64,000 bases of DNA from Methylopila sp. Yamaguchi (GCF_002897035.1 NZ_BAUX01000002.1:186001-250000); one strand, 5' to 3'. Positions 7,662 through 16,650 are shown, counted from the first letter of the stretch. Numbers and translations: made by a program. Notes: generated from the sequence alone by a model not told the origin.

Positions 7662-9176
7662 ATGGAACCGACGCATCCGTCGCTTCTCGCGGTCGGACGG
7701 TTTGGCCTAGGCGTGTCGAAGGACGGCCCGCCGTCCGATCCGCGCGCCGATGTGGAGCGGCAGCTTGACGTGGCGCTGCCGTCGTATCGCGGCGAGCTGC
7801 GCGATACGCCCGGCCAGCTCCGCACCATGGTCGAGCGCCGGCAGTACCAGCGCGAGAAGATCAACGAGAAGGTCGCGGCGAACCGCGAGGCCCAACGTAA
7901 GGGCGGGGCCGACGTCGCCGCGGCGGGCACAGGCGGCGGAGAGATGGCCGGCGGCGAGATGGCGGCCGGCGGCGGCATGGCCGGCGACGGCGACATGGCG
8001 ATGGACGGGGGCATGGACCGTCGCCAGAAGCGGGACAAACGCCGGGGCGAGTTCGACATCGATCTGTCCGGCGTGGCGAAGGCGAACAACCGCGCCGAGG
8101 ACTTTCACGCCTGGCTGGAGGCGGTGCGCGACAGCCCCTGCCCCTACCAGGAGCGGCTGGCGCTCTATTGGGGCAATCATTTCACGGTCGCGGCGGTGAA
8201 GGGCAAGGTGGCGATCACTGTCGGCCCGTTCCAGCGCGAAGTGGTTCGGCCGAACGTGCTCGGCTCGTTCCACGACATGCTGGTCGCCTCCACCACGCAC
8301 CCGTCGATGATCTTCTATCTCGACAACGAGCGCTCGATCGGCCCGAAGTCGAAGGTCGGCCAGCGCGGCAAGCGCGGGGTCAACGAGAACCTGGCGCGCG
8401 AGGTGCTCGAGCTGCATTCGCTCGGCGCCGACGGCGGCTACACGCAGGCCGACGTCACGTCGTTCGCCAAGGTCCTGAGCGGCTGGACGGTCGATCTCAA
8501 CCCGGAGAGCGACGCCTGCGGCACGACGGTCTTCAAGGAGGCCTGGCACGAGCCGGGGGCCAAGACGATCCTGGGCAAGCGCTACGCCGACGATGGCGAG
8601 GGCCAGCTCCGCGCCGTCTTGAAAGATTTGGCGGAGCATCCCTCGACCGCGCGGCATGTGTCGCGCCGCTTCTCGCGCGCCTTCGTCGCCGACGACGCTT
8701 CGCCTGCGCTGCTCACGGCGCTCGAGCGCAGCTTCACGGACACGAACGGCGATCTGAAAGCGCTCGCCCGCACCTTGGTCCGCCACGACGAGGCCTGGAG
8801 CACGCCGCCGGCCAAGCTTCGGCCGCCGATCGAGTTCGTCGCCAGCGTCGCCCGCCTGCTCGACGCCACGCCGCGGCCGCCGGTCCCCTATGTCGCGCTC
8901 GTCGCCATGGGCCAGCCCTATCTCACGGCGCCCTCCCCCAAGGGCTGGTCCGACGACGACGACGCCTGGGCGACCTCGGACGGCATCAAGACCCGTCTGG
9001 ACTGGGCGCAGGATCTGTCCGCCCGCCATGCCGACCGACTGAACATGAAGCAGCTGGTCGACACGCAGCTCGCCGGCCTGCTCTCCGACGAGACCCGCAC
9101 CGCCGTGCTGCGCGGCGAGAGCCAGGAACAGGCGCTTACGCTTCTGCTGCTGAGCCCTGATTTCCAGAGGAGATAG
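7662..9176 (+). CDS. DUF1800 family protein
   Basis: The 504-residue protein is a DUF1800 member. Typical segments are the N-terminal HLLxRxxFG-like stretch (LLAVGRFGLGVS), LALYWGNHFTV, the WLxxVRxSPC-like helix, NENLAREVLELHSLG, and ADVTSFAKVLSGWT. These proteins nearly always pair with a DUF1501 protein, which follows 3 bases downstream. The biochemical function of the pair is unknown. Residues about 81-118 form a Gly/Ala/Met-rich insert with six Met in 24 residues, followed by a basic patch (RRQKRDKRRGE). No signal peptide is evident, although the partner has one. GGAGG precedes the ATG by 6 bases. It lies between capsule genes, but nothing in the sequence proves a link. Confidence 0.88.
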   Translation: MEPTHPSLLAVGRFGLGVSKDGPPSDPRADVERQLDVALPSYRGELRDTPGQLRTMVERRQYQREKINEKVAANREAQRKGGADVAAAGTGGGEMAGGEMAAGGGMAGDGDMAMDGGMDRRQKRDKRRGEFDIDLSGVAKANNRAEDFHAWLEAVRDSPCPYQERLALYWGNHFTVAAVKGKVAITVGPFQREVVRPNVLGSFHDMLVASTTHPSMIFYLDNERSIGPKSKVGQRGKRGVNENLAREVLELHSLGADGGYTQADVTSFAKVLSGWTVDLNPESDACGTTVFKEAWHEPGAKTILGKRYADDGEGQLRAVLKDLAEHPSTARHVSRRFSRAFVADDASPALLTALERSFTDTNGDLKALARTLVRHDEAWSTPPAKLRPPIEFVASVARLLDATPRPPVPYVALVAMGQPYLTAPSPKGWSDDDDAWATSDGIKTRLDWAQDLSARHADRLNMKQLVDTQLAGLLSDETRTAVLRGESQEQALTLLLLSPDFQRR

Positions 9177-9179
9177 GCG

Positions 9180-10400
9180 ATGACCGGCACAACCCGCCGC
9201 CACTTCCTGGCGGCCACCAGCGCGGCGCTCTTTGCCTCGCCCTTCATTCCCAAAGCTTGGGCCGCAGGAAGCCGCGATCCGCGGCTGCTCGTCGTCATCC
9301 TGCGGGGCGGTCTCGACGGCCTCGGCGCGGTCATGCCGATTGGCGATCCGGATTTCGCGGCGTTGCGCGCGGATTTCCAGAGCCCGAGGCTCGGCGAGGC
9401 CCACAGGCTGGACGCCATGTTCGCGCTCAACCCGAGCATGCCGGCGCTCGCGAACCTCTACGACCGCAAGGAAGCGCTGATCTTCCACGCGGTCGCCACG
9501 CCTTACCGGGCGCGCTCGCACTTCGACGGGCAGGAGGTGCTGGAGAACGGCATGCCCAAGTCGGGCACCGGCGAGGACAGCGGTTGGCTCAACCGCGCGC
9601 TCGCCGCCATGCAGCCCCAGAAGGGCGTCCGTCTCGCCCCGAAGCGCGGTCTTGCCGTCGCGGCGACCACGCCGCTCATTCTCCGCGGGGCCGCGCCCGT
9701 CGAAAGCTGGCAGCCGCAGGCCATGAACTACGCGCGCGCCGACACGCTCCAGCGGTTGGAGGCGCTCTACGACGCGCGCGATCTCAAGCTGGCCGCCGCG
9801 CTGCGCGAGGGCGCCCGGGTCGACCTCTTCCTGGGCGACGAACCCTCGATGAAGCGGCTGCAGCAGGAGGCGCCGGCCTCGTCGAAGGGCTTCGCGCTCG
9901 CCGCCAACGCCGCCGCGCGGTTGATGGCGGCGCCGGACGGCCCCAGGATCGCGGTCATGAACTTCGACGGTTGGGACACCCACACGGCCGAGGGCCCTTA
10001 CGACGGCCGGCTGGCGAAGAACCTCGTCGCGCTGGACGAAGGCGTGACCGCGCTTCGCACGGGCATGGGGCCGGTCTGGTCCGACACCAGCGTCCTGATC
10101 ATCACGGAGTTTGGCCGGACGGCGCGGGTAAACGGCACGAAAGGCACCGACCACGGCAACGGCGGCGTCGCCTTCCTCGTCGGCGGCCGGGTGAACGGCG
10201 GCCGCGTCATCGCCGACTGGCCGGGGCTCAGCGAGAAGGCGCTGTTCGAGGACCGCGACCTGGCCCCCACGACCGACATGCGGGCCGTGCTCAAGGGGCT
10301 TCTGGCCGACCAGCTGGACATCGACGAGAAGACGCTCGGCAGCACGATCTTCCCGGGCAGCGAACAGGTTCGGCCGATGCGGGGCTTGATCCGCGCCTGA
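9180..10400 (+). CDS. DUF1501 family protein with Tat signal
   Basis: The 406-residue protein is a DUF1501 member (sulfatase/alkaline-phosphatase-like fold). The N-terminus TTRRHFLAATSAALFASP is a twin-arginine signal, so the folded protein should be exported. Family segments include LLVVILRGGLDGLGAV, the YRARSHFDGQEVLENG stretch, MNFDGWDTHTAEG, LIITEFGRTARVNGTKGTDHGNGGVAFLVGG and the end of the fold near GLLADQLDIDE. The His/Asp residues in FDGWDTH and TDHGNG are candidate metal ligands. It is co-transcribed with the DUF1800 gene 3 bases upstream and ends at a bidirectional terminator. The role of DUF1800/DUF1501 pairs is not established. Confidence 0.9.
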   Translation: MTGTTRRHFLAATSAALFASPFIPKAWAAGSRDPRLLVVILRGGLDGLGAVMPIGDPDFAALRADFQSPRLGEAHRLDAMFALNPSMPALANLYDRKEALIFHAVATPYRARSHFDGQEVLENGMPKSGTGEDSGWLNRALAAMQPQKGVRLAPKRGLAVAATTPLILRGAAPVESWQPQAMNYARADTLQRLEALYDARDLKLAAALREGARVDLFLGDEPSMKRLQQEAPASSKGFALAANAAARLMAAPDGPRIAVMNFDGWDTHTAEGPYDGRLAKNLVALDEGVTALRTGMGPVWSDTSVLIITEFGRTARVNGTKGTDHGNGGVAFLVGGRVNGGRVIADWPGLSEKALFEDRDLAPTTDMRAVLKGLLADQLDIDEKTLGSTIFPGSEQVRPMRGLIRA

Positions 10401-10463
10401 CGCGCGGGCGTCCAGCCGCCGCTCGACGGGGCGGCATGGCTGGTCCGAGGCGTTCGAACCAAA

Positions 10464-10492
10464 AAAAGGGGCGCTGTGAAGCGCCCCTTTTT
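10464..10492. terminator. Bidirectional Rho-independent terminator
   Basis: AAAAAGGGGCGC, a 6-base loop (TGTGAA) and GCGCCCCTTTTT form a 12-bp stem with A-run on the left and T-run on the right. It works for both converging genes, DUF1501 (plus) and the Wza-like gene (minus). Confidence 0.9.
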
Positions 10493-10515
10493 GCATGCGT
10501 GGATCTGGATCGGCT

Positions 10516-11730
10516 CTATTGGCCGAAGGTCTGGCCAGTCTTGGCGATCGTGGCGCCGGTCAACACCGGGCTCACCGTCATCCGGAACAGGTCGAGCATC
10601 TTCGACAGCTCCACCGAGCCGGCGTTCGAGAGATAGACGATGTCTTTCTGCCGCAGGTTGAAGCGGTCGGTCAGGAAGAAGCCGCCCGCGCTTCCCATGT
10701 CGAACTGGTAGACGACCGGCACGAAGGCGCCGCCTCCCGGGCCGCCCGGCGCAAGCTGGTCGGCGATCGCCCGCGGCTCGTAGCGCAGCACGAAGATGCC
10801 CTTCGCGTCTGCGCGCGCGTCGTTGAGGCCGCCTGCGCGCCCGAGCGCGCCGGCGAGGCTTAGAGGCTCTGCCGGCAGCGGGAACTCCGCGGAAGTGCCG
10901 GAAGCGCCGAGCATCAGATACGTGCGCGCCACGGTCGAGACGTTGATGAAGTCGCCCTTCTGGACGCGGATATCCGAACTGGGGTTCTGCAGCAGCGCGT
11001 GCAGACGCACGGAGCGCGTGGTCGAGCCGCGGGTCAGCGAGACCACCGTGTCGCTCGGCCTGGCGGCCGGGCCGCCGGCGCGCGTCACGAGCTGGAGAAG
11101 CGTCTCGCCGGCCGGCGTGATGTCGAACTCGCCCGGCGACTTCACGTCGCCGCCGACGACCACGCGATTGGCGAGGTTGGCCGACAGGCGCACGAGAACC
11201 TGCGGTTGAACCGCGTTCTCCTTGAGTTTTGATTCAATCTCGAGGCCGAGTTGGGTCGGCGTCTTCCCCGCCGCCTTCACGCGGCCGACGAACGGGAAGA
11301 CGATCATTCCGCTGCCATCGATCTGGATGTCCGGCAGGGTCACGATTTTGGACCCTTCGCCGCCGGCGCTGGCGCTGCTGATGCCCGTGAAGAGGCCGCC
11401 CGAAGTCGGTTCGATCACCGTGACCGAGATCGCGTCGCCCGCCCCAAGCTTGCCGGCGCCCCCGCCGCCACGGAAAAACCCGTCGGTGGACATCCCGACT
11501 TCACCGTAGGCCGACAGGATGCTGCTGGCCTGGGCGGAATATTTCACGAGGCGGAAGGGCAGCGTTTTCGGGGACTGCGCTTCACGTTCGACCGCGCTCG
11601 CCTGCGGGCCGCTGGACGGCAGCGAGGTGCAGCCGGCGAGAGGAGCCGTCGCGAGAGCGACGCTAAGGCAGGCGACCGACGCCTGCCGAGAACTCGGACG
11701 CCAGTAAGCACGACGCTTGAACGCATACAT
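10516..11730 (-). CDS. Polysaccharide export outer-membrane lipoprotein (Wza/KpsD-like)
   Basis: The 404-residue protein starts with a signal peptide ending in the lipobox LAGC (Cys 34), so it should be an outer-membrane-anchored lipoprotein. After it comes a polysaccharide export domain (LGAGDAISVTVIEPTSGGLF, then ITLPDIQIDGSG-like IVTLPDIQIDGSGMIVFPFVG) and SLBB-type repeats (VVVGGDVKSPGEFDI; YLMLGASGTSAEFPL). This family forms the exit pore for capsule across the outer membrane. It is on the opposite strand to the exporter genes but in the same locus and is the only pore component seen. GAGAAGG lies about 8 bases before the ATG at 11730. Confidence 0.9.
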   Translation of the reverse strand: MYAFKRRAYWRPSSRQASVACLSVALATAPLAGCTSLPSSGPQASAVEREAQSPKTLPFRLVKYSAQASSILSAYGEVGMSTDGFFRGGGGAGKLGAGDAISVTVIEPTSGGLFTGISSASAGGEGSKIVTLPDIQIDGSGMIVFPFVGRVKAAGKTPTQLGLEIESKLKENAVQPQVLVRLSANLANRVVVGGDVKSPGEFDITPAGETLLQLVTRAGGPAARPSDTVVSLTRGSTTRSVRLHALLQNPSSDIRVQKGDFINVSTVARTYLMLGASGTSAEFPLPAEPLSLAGALGRAGGLNDARADAKGIFVLRYEPRAIADQLAPGGPGGGAFVPVVYQFDMGSAGGFFLTDRFNLRQKDIVYLSNAGSVELSKMLDLFRMTVSPVLTGATIAKTGQTFGQ

Positions 11731-12283
11731 TCAGTTCGCCTTCTCAGTTTCGCGCGCGCCCACATTGCTCATCCGCACGGCTGCGGCAAGAGCCACAAAC
11801 GCAGGCGGTCGGCGAAACGCAAGGGAAGCTCCCAAGCCCTGTCCGAACGCCCCGACGACGGATCGACGTTCGAGCGCCCCCGCCACGACGACGTGGGGCG
11901 ATCGAAGACCGGTCCGCTGGAGAGGCGTCCGACACGCCAAGGCCGCAAGCTTCCCCGCCAATCAATGCCCCGATAACGGTCTTGAACCCTTTAATTGAGC
12001 GTAAATGAGGCCTTACGAACCGTGCCAGCAAACGCCCGGTCGTCCACAAGTCTTTCTGGGGAGGTGTTGAGACGCGGCAACAGTTCTCGGAATCAGGCGA
12101 CTTTGTGGCCGGACTAGCCGTCGAGTCCGTGTTTCACGGCGGCGATCTATTGCTGCGTTTCATCAAGGTGTTGAGCCTCGGCGCGAATTGGGCCATGCAG
12201 AGCGCATGTCAGTTGCGGGTCGGGCGACCACGCCACGCCCCCGGCGCCCGGCGGCGCCCGCTGGCGAGACGAGGAGTTCATTT
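11731..12283. other. 553-bp divergent intergenic region
   Basis: Separates the Wza-like gene (minus) from the third pyruvyl transferase gene (plus), so it should hold promoters for both. It contains one AT-richer island around 11965-12010 (TTGAACCCTTTAATTGAG). No convincing ORF, RNA gene or repeat was found. Exact promoters could not be assigned. Confidence 0.5.
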
Positions 12284-13369
12284 TTGCATTCGACTGAGAT
12301 CGCCGAAGTCGCGGCGTCCATCGGCGCAGCGCCCGTGAGCTGGGTGGCGGCGACTCAGGACCAGACCTATCTCAACCTTGGCGACGCACTGAGTCCCCTC
12401 ATGGTTGCGATGCTGTCGGGCCTCCCGATCTTCCACGAGGCCCACCGCTCCGACCTGCCGCGGCTCGCGGCGGTCGGAACGATCGCTCACAGCTTCGAGA
12501 AGGGATCGGTCTCGGTTTGGGGAACGGGGACTTCCGCGAACCGGAATCCGCTGCACCACGGCGACAAAATCCCGTTCGTTCCCAGCGCGGACACCGCCTA
12601 CAAGGTCTACGCCACCCGTGGGCCGGTGACCCGGGCGATCCTCAAGGAGGAGAACGCGGTCGGGCCGGCGGCGTTCGGCGATCCCGTGTGGGCGCTGCCG
12701 CGGTTCTATGCTTCCAAGACCGAGAAGAAGTATGATCTGGGAGTGATCGTCCACCTCTCCGACCTGGTCGACCGCAGCCTCGATGCGCAGCCGAAGCCCG
12801 AGATGCTGCGTTACGAGATCCCCGAGGAGTTCGAGGGTCGGATCAAGATCATCAACACGGTGACGGACGTCTCCCTCACGGCGATGAAGGACCGGCTCGA
12901 CGAGATCCTGTCCTGCCGCCGCCTGGTGTCGACCAGCCTGCACGGCCTTGTCTTTGCGGAGAGCTACGGCATTCCCTGCCTCTACTTCGCGCCGCGCGGC
13001 GCGGAGGGGAAGGGGCTCCAGACGCGTCCGATGGATCCCAACGACGGCTATGATCTTCGGATCACCGACCTGTACCTGGGCGTCGGGCGGACGAGCATTC
13101 CGATCTACCATCAGCCGCGCCGCCAGAGGACCGACTGGGCCAAGCTGATGGCCGCGGTCGACACGGCATGGGAGCCGATCGACTTCGACCTCGACCCGCT
13201 GCTCGAGGCCTTCCCCCTGCCCTACGCTCCGATCTCCGCGGAGCCGGGCAAGACCGTCTTCGACCATCCCGCGATCAAGGCCGTCCCGCTGCGCCATGGC
13301 CAGCCGAGCCCGGCGCGCGACTTGCTGCGCACCCTGTGGCGCAAGAAAACGGCGGCCGCCGCGCGATAG
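12284..13369 (+). CDS. Polysaccharide pyruvyl transferase family protein (paralogue 3)
   Basis: This is the third member of the family in the locus, with NLGDALSPLMVAMLSG, WGTGTSANRNP, FGDPVWALPRFY and VSTSLHGLVFAESYGIPC. The reading frame is open from an ATG at 12188, but I chose the TTG at 12284. GGAG lies 8 bases before it, and the resulting protein has exactly 16 residues before the PVSW motif and the signature near residue 213, matching paralogue 2 (PLGW after 16, signature near 212). The longer start would add an Arg/Pro-rich leader with no counterpart. The protein is 361 residues. It is monocistronic and ends at a hairpin terminator. Pyruvyl transfer to the same glycan is the likely role. 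Confidence 0.86.
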   Translation: MHSTEIAEVAASIGAAPVSWVAATQDQTYLNLGDALSPLMVAMLSGLPIFHEAHRSDLPRLAAVGTIAHSFEKGSVSVWGTGTSANRNPLHHGDKIPFVPSADTAYKVYATRGPVTRAILKEENAVGPAAFGDPVWALPRFYASKTEKKYDLGVIVHLSDLVDRSLDAQPKPEMLRYEIPEEFEGRIKIINTVTDVSLTAMKDRLDEILSCRRLVSTSLHGLVFAESYGIPCLYFAPRGAEGKGLQTRPMDPNDGYDLRITDLYLGVGRTSIPIYHQPRRQRTDWAKLMAAVDTAWEPIDFDLDPLLEAFPLPYAPISAEPGKTVFDHPAIKAVPLRHGQPSPARDLLRTLWRKKTAAAAR

Positions 13370-13411
13370 GCCTTCGCCCCGAGACCGGCCTCAGGGAGTT
13401 AGAACGACGAA

Positions 13412-13439
13412 GGGCGCGGCCATGGCCGCGCCCTTTTTT
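13412..13439 (+). terminator. Rho-independent terminator after the third pyruvyl transferase gene
   Basis: GGGCGCGGC, loop CATG, GCCGCGCCC, then six T. The stem also directly abuts the htpG stop on the other strand and may serve both directions. Confidence 0.85.
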
Positions 13440-13442
13440 CGT

Positions 13443-15344
13443 TCAGGACAGCGCCTTCTGCAGCACCCGCGCGAGCCGCGCAGAGAACCCCGCGGCGTCG
13501 TCCGGCCGCTCTCCATCGAGGATCCGCGCCTCGTCAAACAACAGGCCGACAGCGTCCTCCTTGAACGCCGCGTCGACGTCCGCGCGCTCCGCCAGAGCGG
13601 CGACGAGCGCGTGCGACGGGTTGATCTCGAGCACGGGCTTCGCGGCGGAGGCGGCCCGCCCCGCGCCCGCAAGGATCTTCTCGAGCTGGCGGTCGGGTCC
13701 GTGGTCCGGAGCGACCAGGCAGACGGGGCTTTCGGTCAGCCGATCCGAGGCGCGCACGTCCGAGACTTTCTCGCCGAGGGTCGCCTTCGCGAAGTCGATG
13801 AAGGCGGCGACGGCGGGCGTCGTCTCCGCGGCCGAGGCGTCGTCGGCGGACTCGGGCTTCGCGATCAGCGACAGATCCGCCGCGCCCTGCGTCACCGACT
13901 TGAAGGGCTTGCCTTCGAAGCCCTGGACGGAGGACGTCCAGAAGCTGTCGATCGCGTCCGACAGCAGCAGCACCTCGACGCCTCTCGCCCGGAAGCCTTC
14001 GAGGTGCGGCGAGGCCTTCAGCCGCTCGGGCTCGGCGCCCGCAAGGTAGTAGATCGCGGTCTGGTTGTCCTTGAGGTCGGCGAGATACTGCTTCAGCGTC
14101 CGGTAGCCGTCGCCGGAGGCTGTGGTCCGGAAGCGCGCCAGCGCAAGCAGCTGGTCGCGGCGCTCGAAATCCTCGTAGACGCCCTCCTTCACGACCGCGC
14201 CGAAAGCCTCCCAGACCTTCGCGAAGCTTTCGGCGTCATTGTCCGCCAGCTTCTCCAGATCGCTGAGGACGCGGTTGGTGACGCCCTTGCGGATGGCGGC
14301 GAGGACCGGGCTTTCCTGGATCATCTCGCGCGAGACGTTCAGCGGCAGGTCGGAGGAGTCGACTAGCCCACGCACGAACCGCAGGTAGCGAGGGAGCAGC
14401 TCCGCGTCGTCGGTGATGAACACGCGCTTGACGTAGAGCTTCATCCGGCCGGAGCGCTCGGCGTCGAACAGGTCGTACGGCGGGGCCGAGGGGGTGAAGG
14501 CGAGCGCGACGTACTCGTGGCGGCCCTCGGCGCGGAAATGGGTGGTCACGGCCGGCTCGTCGAAAGCGCCGAGGCCACGGTAGAACTCGGCGTAGTCTTC
14601 CTTCGAGATTTCCGCTTTCGGCTTAAGCCACAGGGCGGCGCCGTCGGAGAGCGCGCGGGGCTCCGCGCCGGGGCTTTCGACCAGATAGACGGGCGCGGGT
14701 ACGTGGCCCGACTGCGTCTTCACCGCGCGCTCCAGCGTCCAGGCTTCGGCGTAGGAAGCGGCGTCCTCGAGCAGGTGGAGCGTCACGCGCGTGCCGCGGG
14801 CGGGAGCTTCGTTGAGATCGGCCGCCGCGATCGTGAACGCGCCCTGCCCGTCCGACGACCAAACCGAGGCCTCGTCGGCGCCGGCCCGGCGCGACACGAC
14901 TTCGACCCGCTCCGCGACCATGAAGGCGGAATAGAACCCGACGCCGAACTGCCCGATGAGGTGCGCGCCCTCCTTGCCCTGGGCCGCCTCGACCCGCTCG
15001 ATGAAGGCCTTGGTGCCCGAGCGCGCAATGGTGCCGAGCGCCTCGACCATCTCCTCGCCGCTCATGCCGACGCCGTTGTCCTCAATCGACAGGCGGCGGT
15101 TGGCGGCGTCCGCCGTCAGGGTGATCCGCGGCTTCGGATCGTCGGCGAGCAGTTCGGGTCGGGAGATCGCTTCGAAGCGGAGCTTCTCGCAGGCGTCGGC
15201 GGCGTTCGAGACCAGCTCGCGCAGGAAGACGTCCTTATCGGAGTAGACCGAATGCACCATCAGGTGCAGCAGCTTGGCGACATCCGCCTCGAAGGGGCGG
15301 CTCTCGGGGGTCGTCGGCTGCGAGGCGGGGGCGTCGACGGTCAT
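13443..15344 (-). CDS. htpG: Molecular chaperone HtpG (Hsp90)
   Basis: The 633-residue protein is bacterial Hsp90, an ATP-dependent cytosolic chaperone. The GHKL ATP site is clear: FLRELVSNAADACEKLRFEA, IEDNGVGMSGEEMVEALGTIARSGT and GQFGVGFYSAFMVAERVEVV. The middle domain has KRVFITDD, LPRYLRFVRGLVDSSDLPLN and VSREMIQES, with the catalytic-loop Arg. The C-terminal dimerisation region is complete. The frame opens at 15410, but the ATG at 15344 has GGAG about 9 bases upstream and gives the normal N-terminus. It follows the DegT-like gene by 94 bases on the same strand. No heat-shock promoter element was assigned. Confidence 0.95.
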   Translation of the reverse strand: MTVDAPASQPTTPESRPFEADVAKLLHLMVHSVYSDKDVFLRELVSNAADACEKLRFEAISRPELLADDPKPRITLTADAANRRLSIEDNGVGMSGEEMVEALGTIARSGTKAFIERVEAAQGKEGAHLIGQFGVGFYSAFMVAERVEVVSRRAGADEASVWSSDGQGAFTIAAADLNEAPARGTRVTLHLLEDAASYAEAWTLERAVKTQSGHVPAPVYLVESPGAEPRALSDGAALWLKPKAEISKEDYAEFYRGLGAFDEPAVTTHFRAEGRHEYVALAFTPSAPPYDLFDAERSGRMKLYVKRVFITDDAELLPRYLRFVRGLVDSSDLPLNVSREMIQESPVLAAIRKGVTNRVLSDLEKLADNDAESFAKVWEAFGAVVKEGVYEDFERRDQLLALARFRTTASGDGYRTLKQYLADLKDNQTAIYYLAGAEPERLKASPHLEGFRARGVEVLLLSDAIDSFWTSSVQGFEGKPFKSVTQGAADLSLIAKPESADDASAAETTPAVAAFIDFAKATLGEKVSDVRASDRLTESPVCLVAPDHGPDRQLEKILAGAGRAASAAKPVLEINPSHALVAALAERADVDAAFKEDAVGLLFDEARILDGERPDDAAGFSARLARVLQKALS

Positions 15345-15438
15345 GGGCGGTCTCCGGTTCGTCCAGCGCGTTTCGGCGGCTGAGATGGCTGGCGTCCCGG
15401 CGAAGATCAAGAGCCGCGGCGCAAGCCGCGCGCCGGGC

Positions 15439-16650
15439 TCAGGCGAAGCTGCGCTTCAGCACCGCGACGACCCGCGCGAAGCCGGCGTCGTCCAGCATCT
15501 CGCTGTTCGTCACCGTCAGCGCCCGCGCGGCCAGCGCCTGCGCGTTCGGCGCGTTCGCCGGCGGCACGATCGTCTTGAGGTAGTCATAGTCCGGCAGCGC
15601 GCAGCGATAGAGGCGGCTCACGCCGTAACCGCTCGGCCACAGACGGGCTAGCGCCGTCTCGCAGGCGGAAGCGTGCGGCGCGAGCACCAGGAAGAACGGC
15701 CAGACCCCCGCCTCCTGCGGACGGTCGTAGAACACCGTCGCGTTCGGGATGGCGGCCAGCGCGCTCAGGCGCACCCGCGCGCGCTCGGCGGCGTCCGCCT
15801 GGAACTTCGCCAGCCGCGAGATCGCGCGGGCGCCCACGCCACTCCGCCACCGGCCGACGCGGTGCATGGGGATGCGGAGCGGAAAGACGTCGCCAACCGC
15901 GGAAGCGACGTCCCCGGCCGCGAGCGCGCGGCGCCGGGGGGACCCGTAGACCCGCCCGAGCCCGCGCGGGTTGTAGAGCGCCCAGTAGAACAGCAGTTGC
16001 AGCGCGGCGCGCCGCTCGGCCTCGGCGTCCGGCGCGATCGTCTGCGCCGAGGTCAGCGCCAGTTCCTTGCGCAGGGCGTCGTCATGGGCCCAGAGCAGGC
16101 CGCCGTCGAAGATCGACAAACCATCGCCCACCCCGAGGCTGAAAAAGCCGAGATCGCCGATCGCCCCCACCGCGCCAGCGGCGGAGACCGCGCCGAAGGC
16201 GTGCGAGGCGTCCTCGATGACGAAGGCCCCGACGGAGCGGGCGACCGCGATGGTCGGCGCGACCGCCGTGACACGGCCCGCGAGATGGGTGGGCACCACC
16301 GCGAGCGTGTCGGAATCGCACAGGCTCGCGAGCTGCGTCAGGTCGAGGTCGAGACTGTCGGCCGCGAGATCGCAGACGCGCAGCTCCAGCCCGCACTGGG
16401 CCACGGCGATCGCGATCTGCGGCGAGGTGTAGGCGGGCACGACGACAGCCCGACGGCCGCTCAGCCGGTGCAGGGTCTTCAGCGCGACGACGAACGCGGC
16501 GGCGGCCGAGCTCTCCAGCTGCAGGCGCTGGACGCCGATGTGGCGCGCCGCCGCCGCCGCGAGGTCGCCCCATCCGAGCAGATCGCTTGCGACGAGAGGC
16601 AGGCCGGCGCTCGGCGCCGCTTCCTTCCGAAATGTTGGAAACAGTGACAT
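15439..16650 (-). CDS. DegT/DnrJ/EryC1-fold protein lacking the PLP lysine
   Basis: The 403-residue protein has the fold of sugar aminotransferases (fold-type I). The strand carrying the cofactor aspartate and histidine (VIEDASHAFGA) is conserved, as is the start of the small-domain loop (FSLG...IFDGGLLW). In active family members this loop has the Schiff-base lysine (FSFxxxKxLxxGEGG-like). Here the aligned position is Asp 176 (codon at 16123-16125). The protein is otherwise complete, so it looks like a PLP-binding-fold relative with another job, a pseudoenzyme, or a lysine-independent catalyst (ColD is a known example, with His). No strong Shine-Dalgarno was seen before the ATG at 16650. It neighbours capsule genes, where nucleotide-sugar enzymes are common. 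Confidence 0.75.
   Translation of the reverse strand: MSLFPTFRKEAAPSAGLPLVASDLLGWGDLAAAAARHIGVQRLQLESSAAAAFVVALKTLHRLSGRRAVVVPAYTSPQIAIAVAQCGLELRVCDLAADSLDLDLTQLASLCDSDTLAVVPTHLAGRVTAVAPTIAVARSVGAFVIEDASHAFGAVSAAGAVGAIGDLGFFSLGVGDGLSIFDGGLLWAHDDALRKELALTSAQTIAPDAEAERRAALQLLFYWALYNPRGLGRVYGSPRRRALAAGDVASAVGDVFPLRIPMHRVGRWRSGVGARAISRLAKFQADAAERARVRLSALAAIPNATVFYDRPQEAGVWPFFLVLAPHASACETALARLWPSGYGVSRLYRCALPDYDYLKTIVPPANAPNAQALAARALTVTNSEMLDDAGFARVVAVLKRSFA

Noticed and set aside
7707-10496. 929-codon minus-strand open frame
   Set aside because: Runs antisense through DUF1800 and DUF1501 genes with no recognisable domain; GC-rich genomes often show such frames.
12017-12027. Possible sigma-54 promoter (CGTGCCA on the plus strand) before the Wza-like gene
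   Set aside because: The -24-like half is present, but no TGC element is found at the required spacing for the -12 half.
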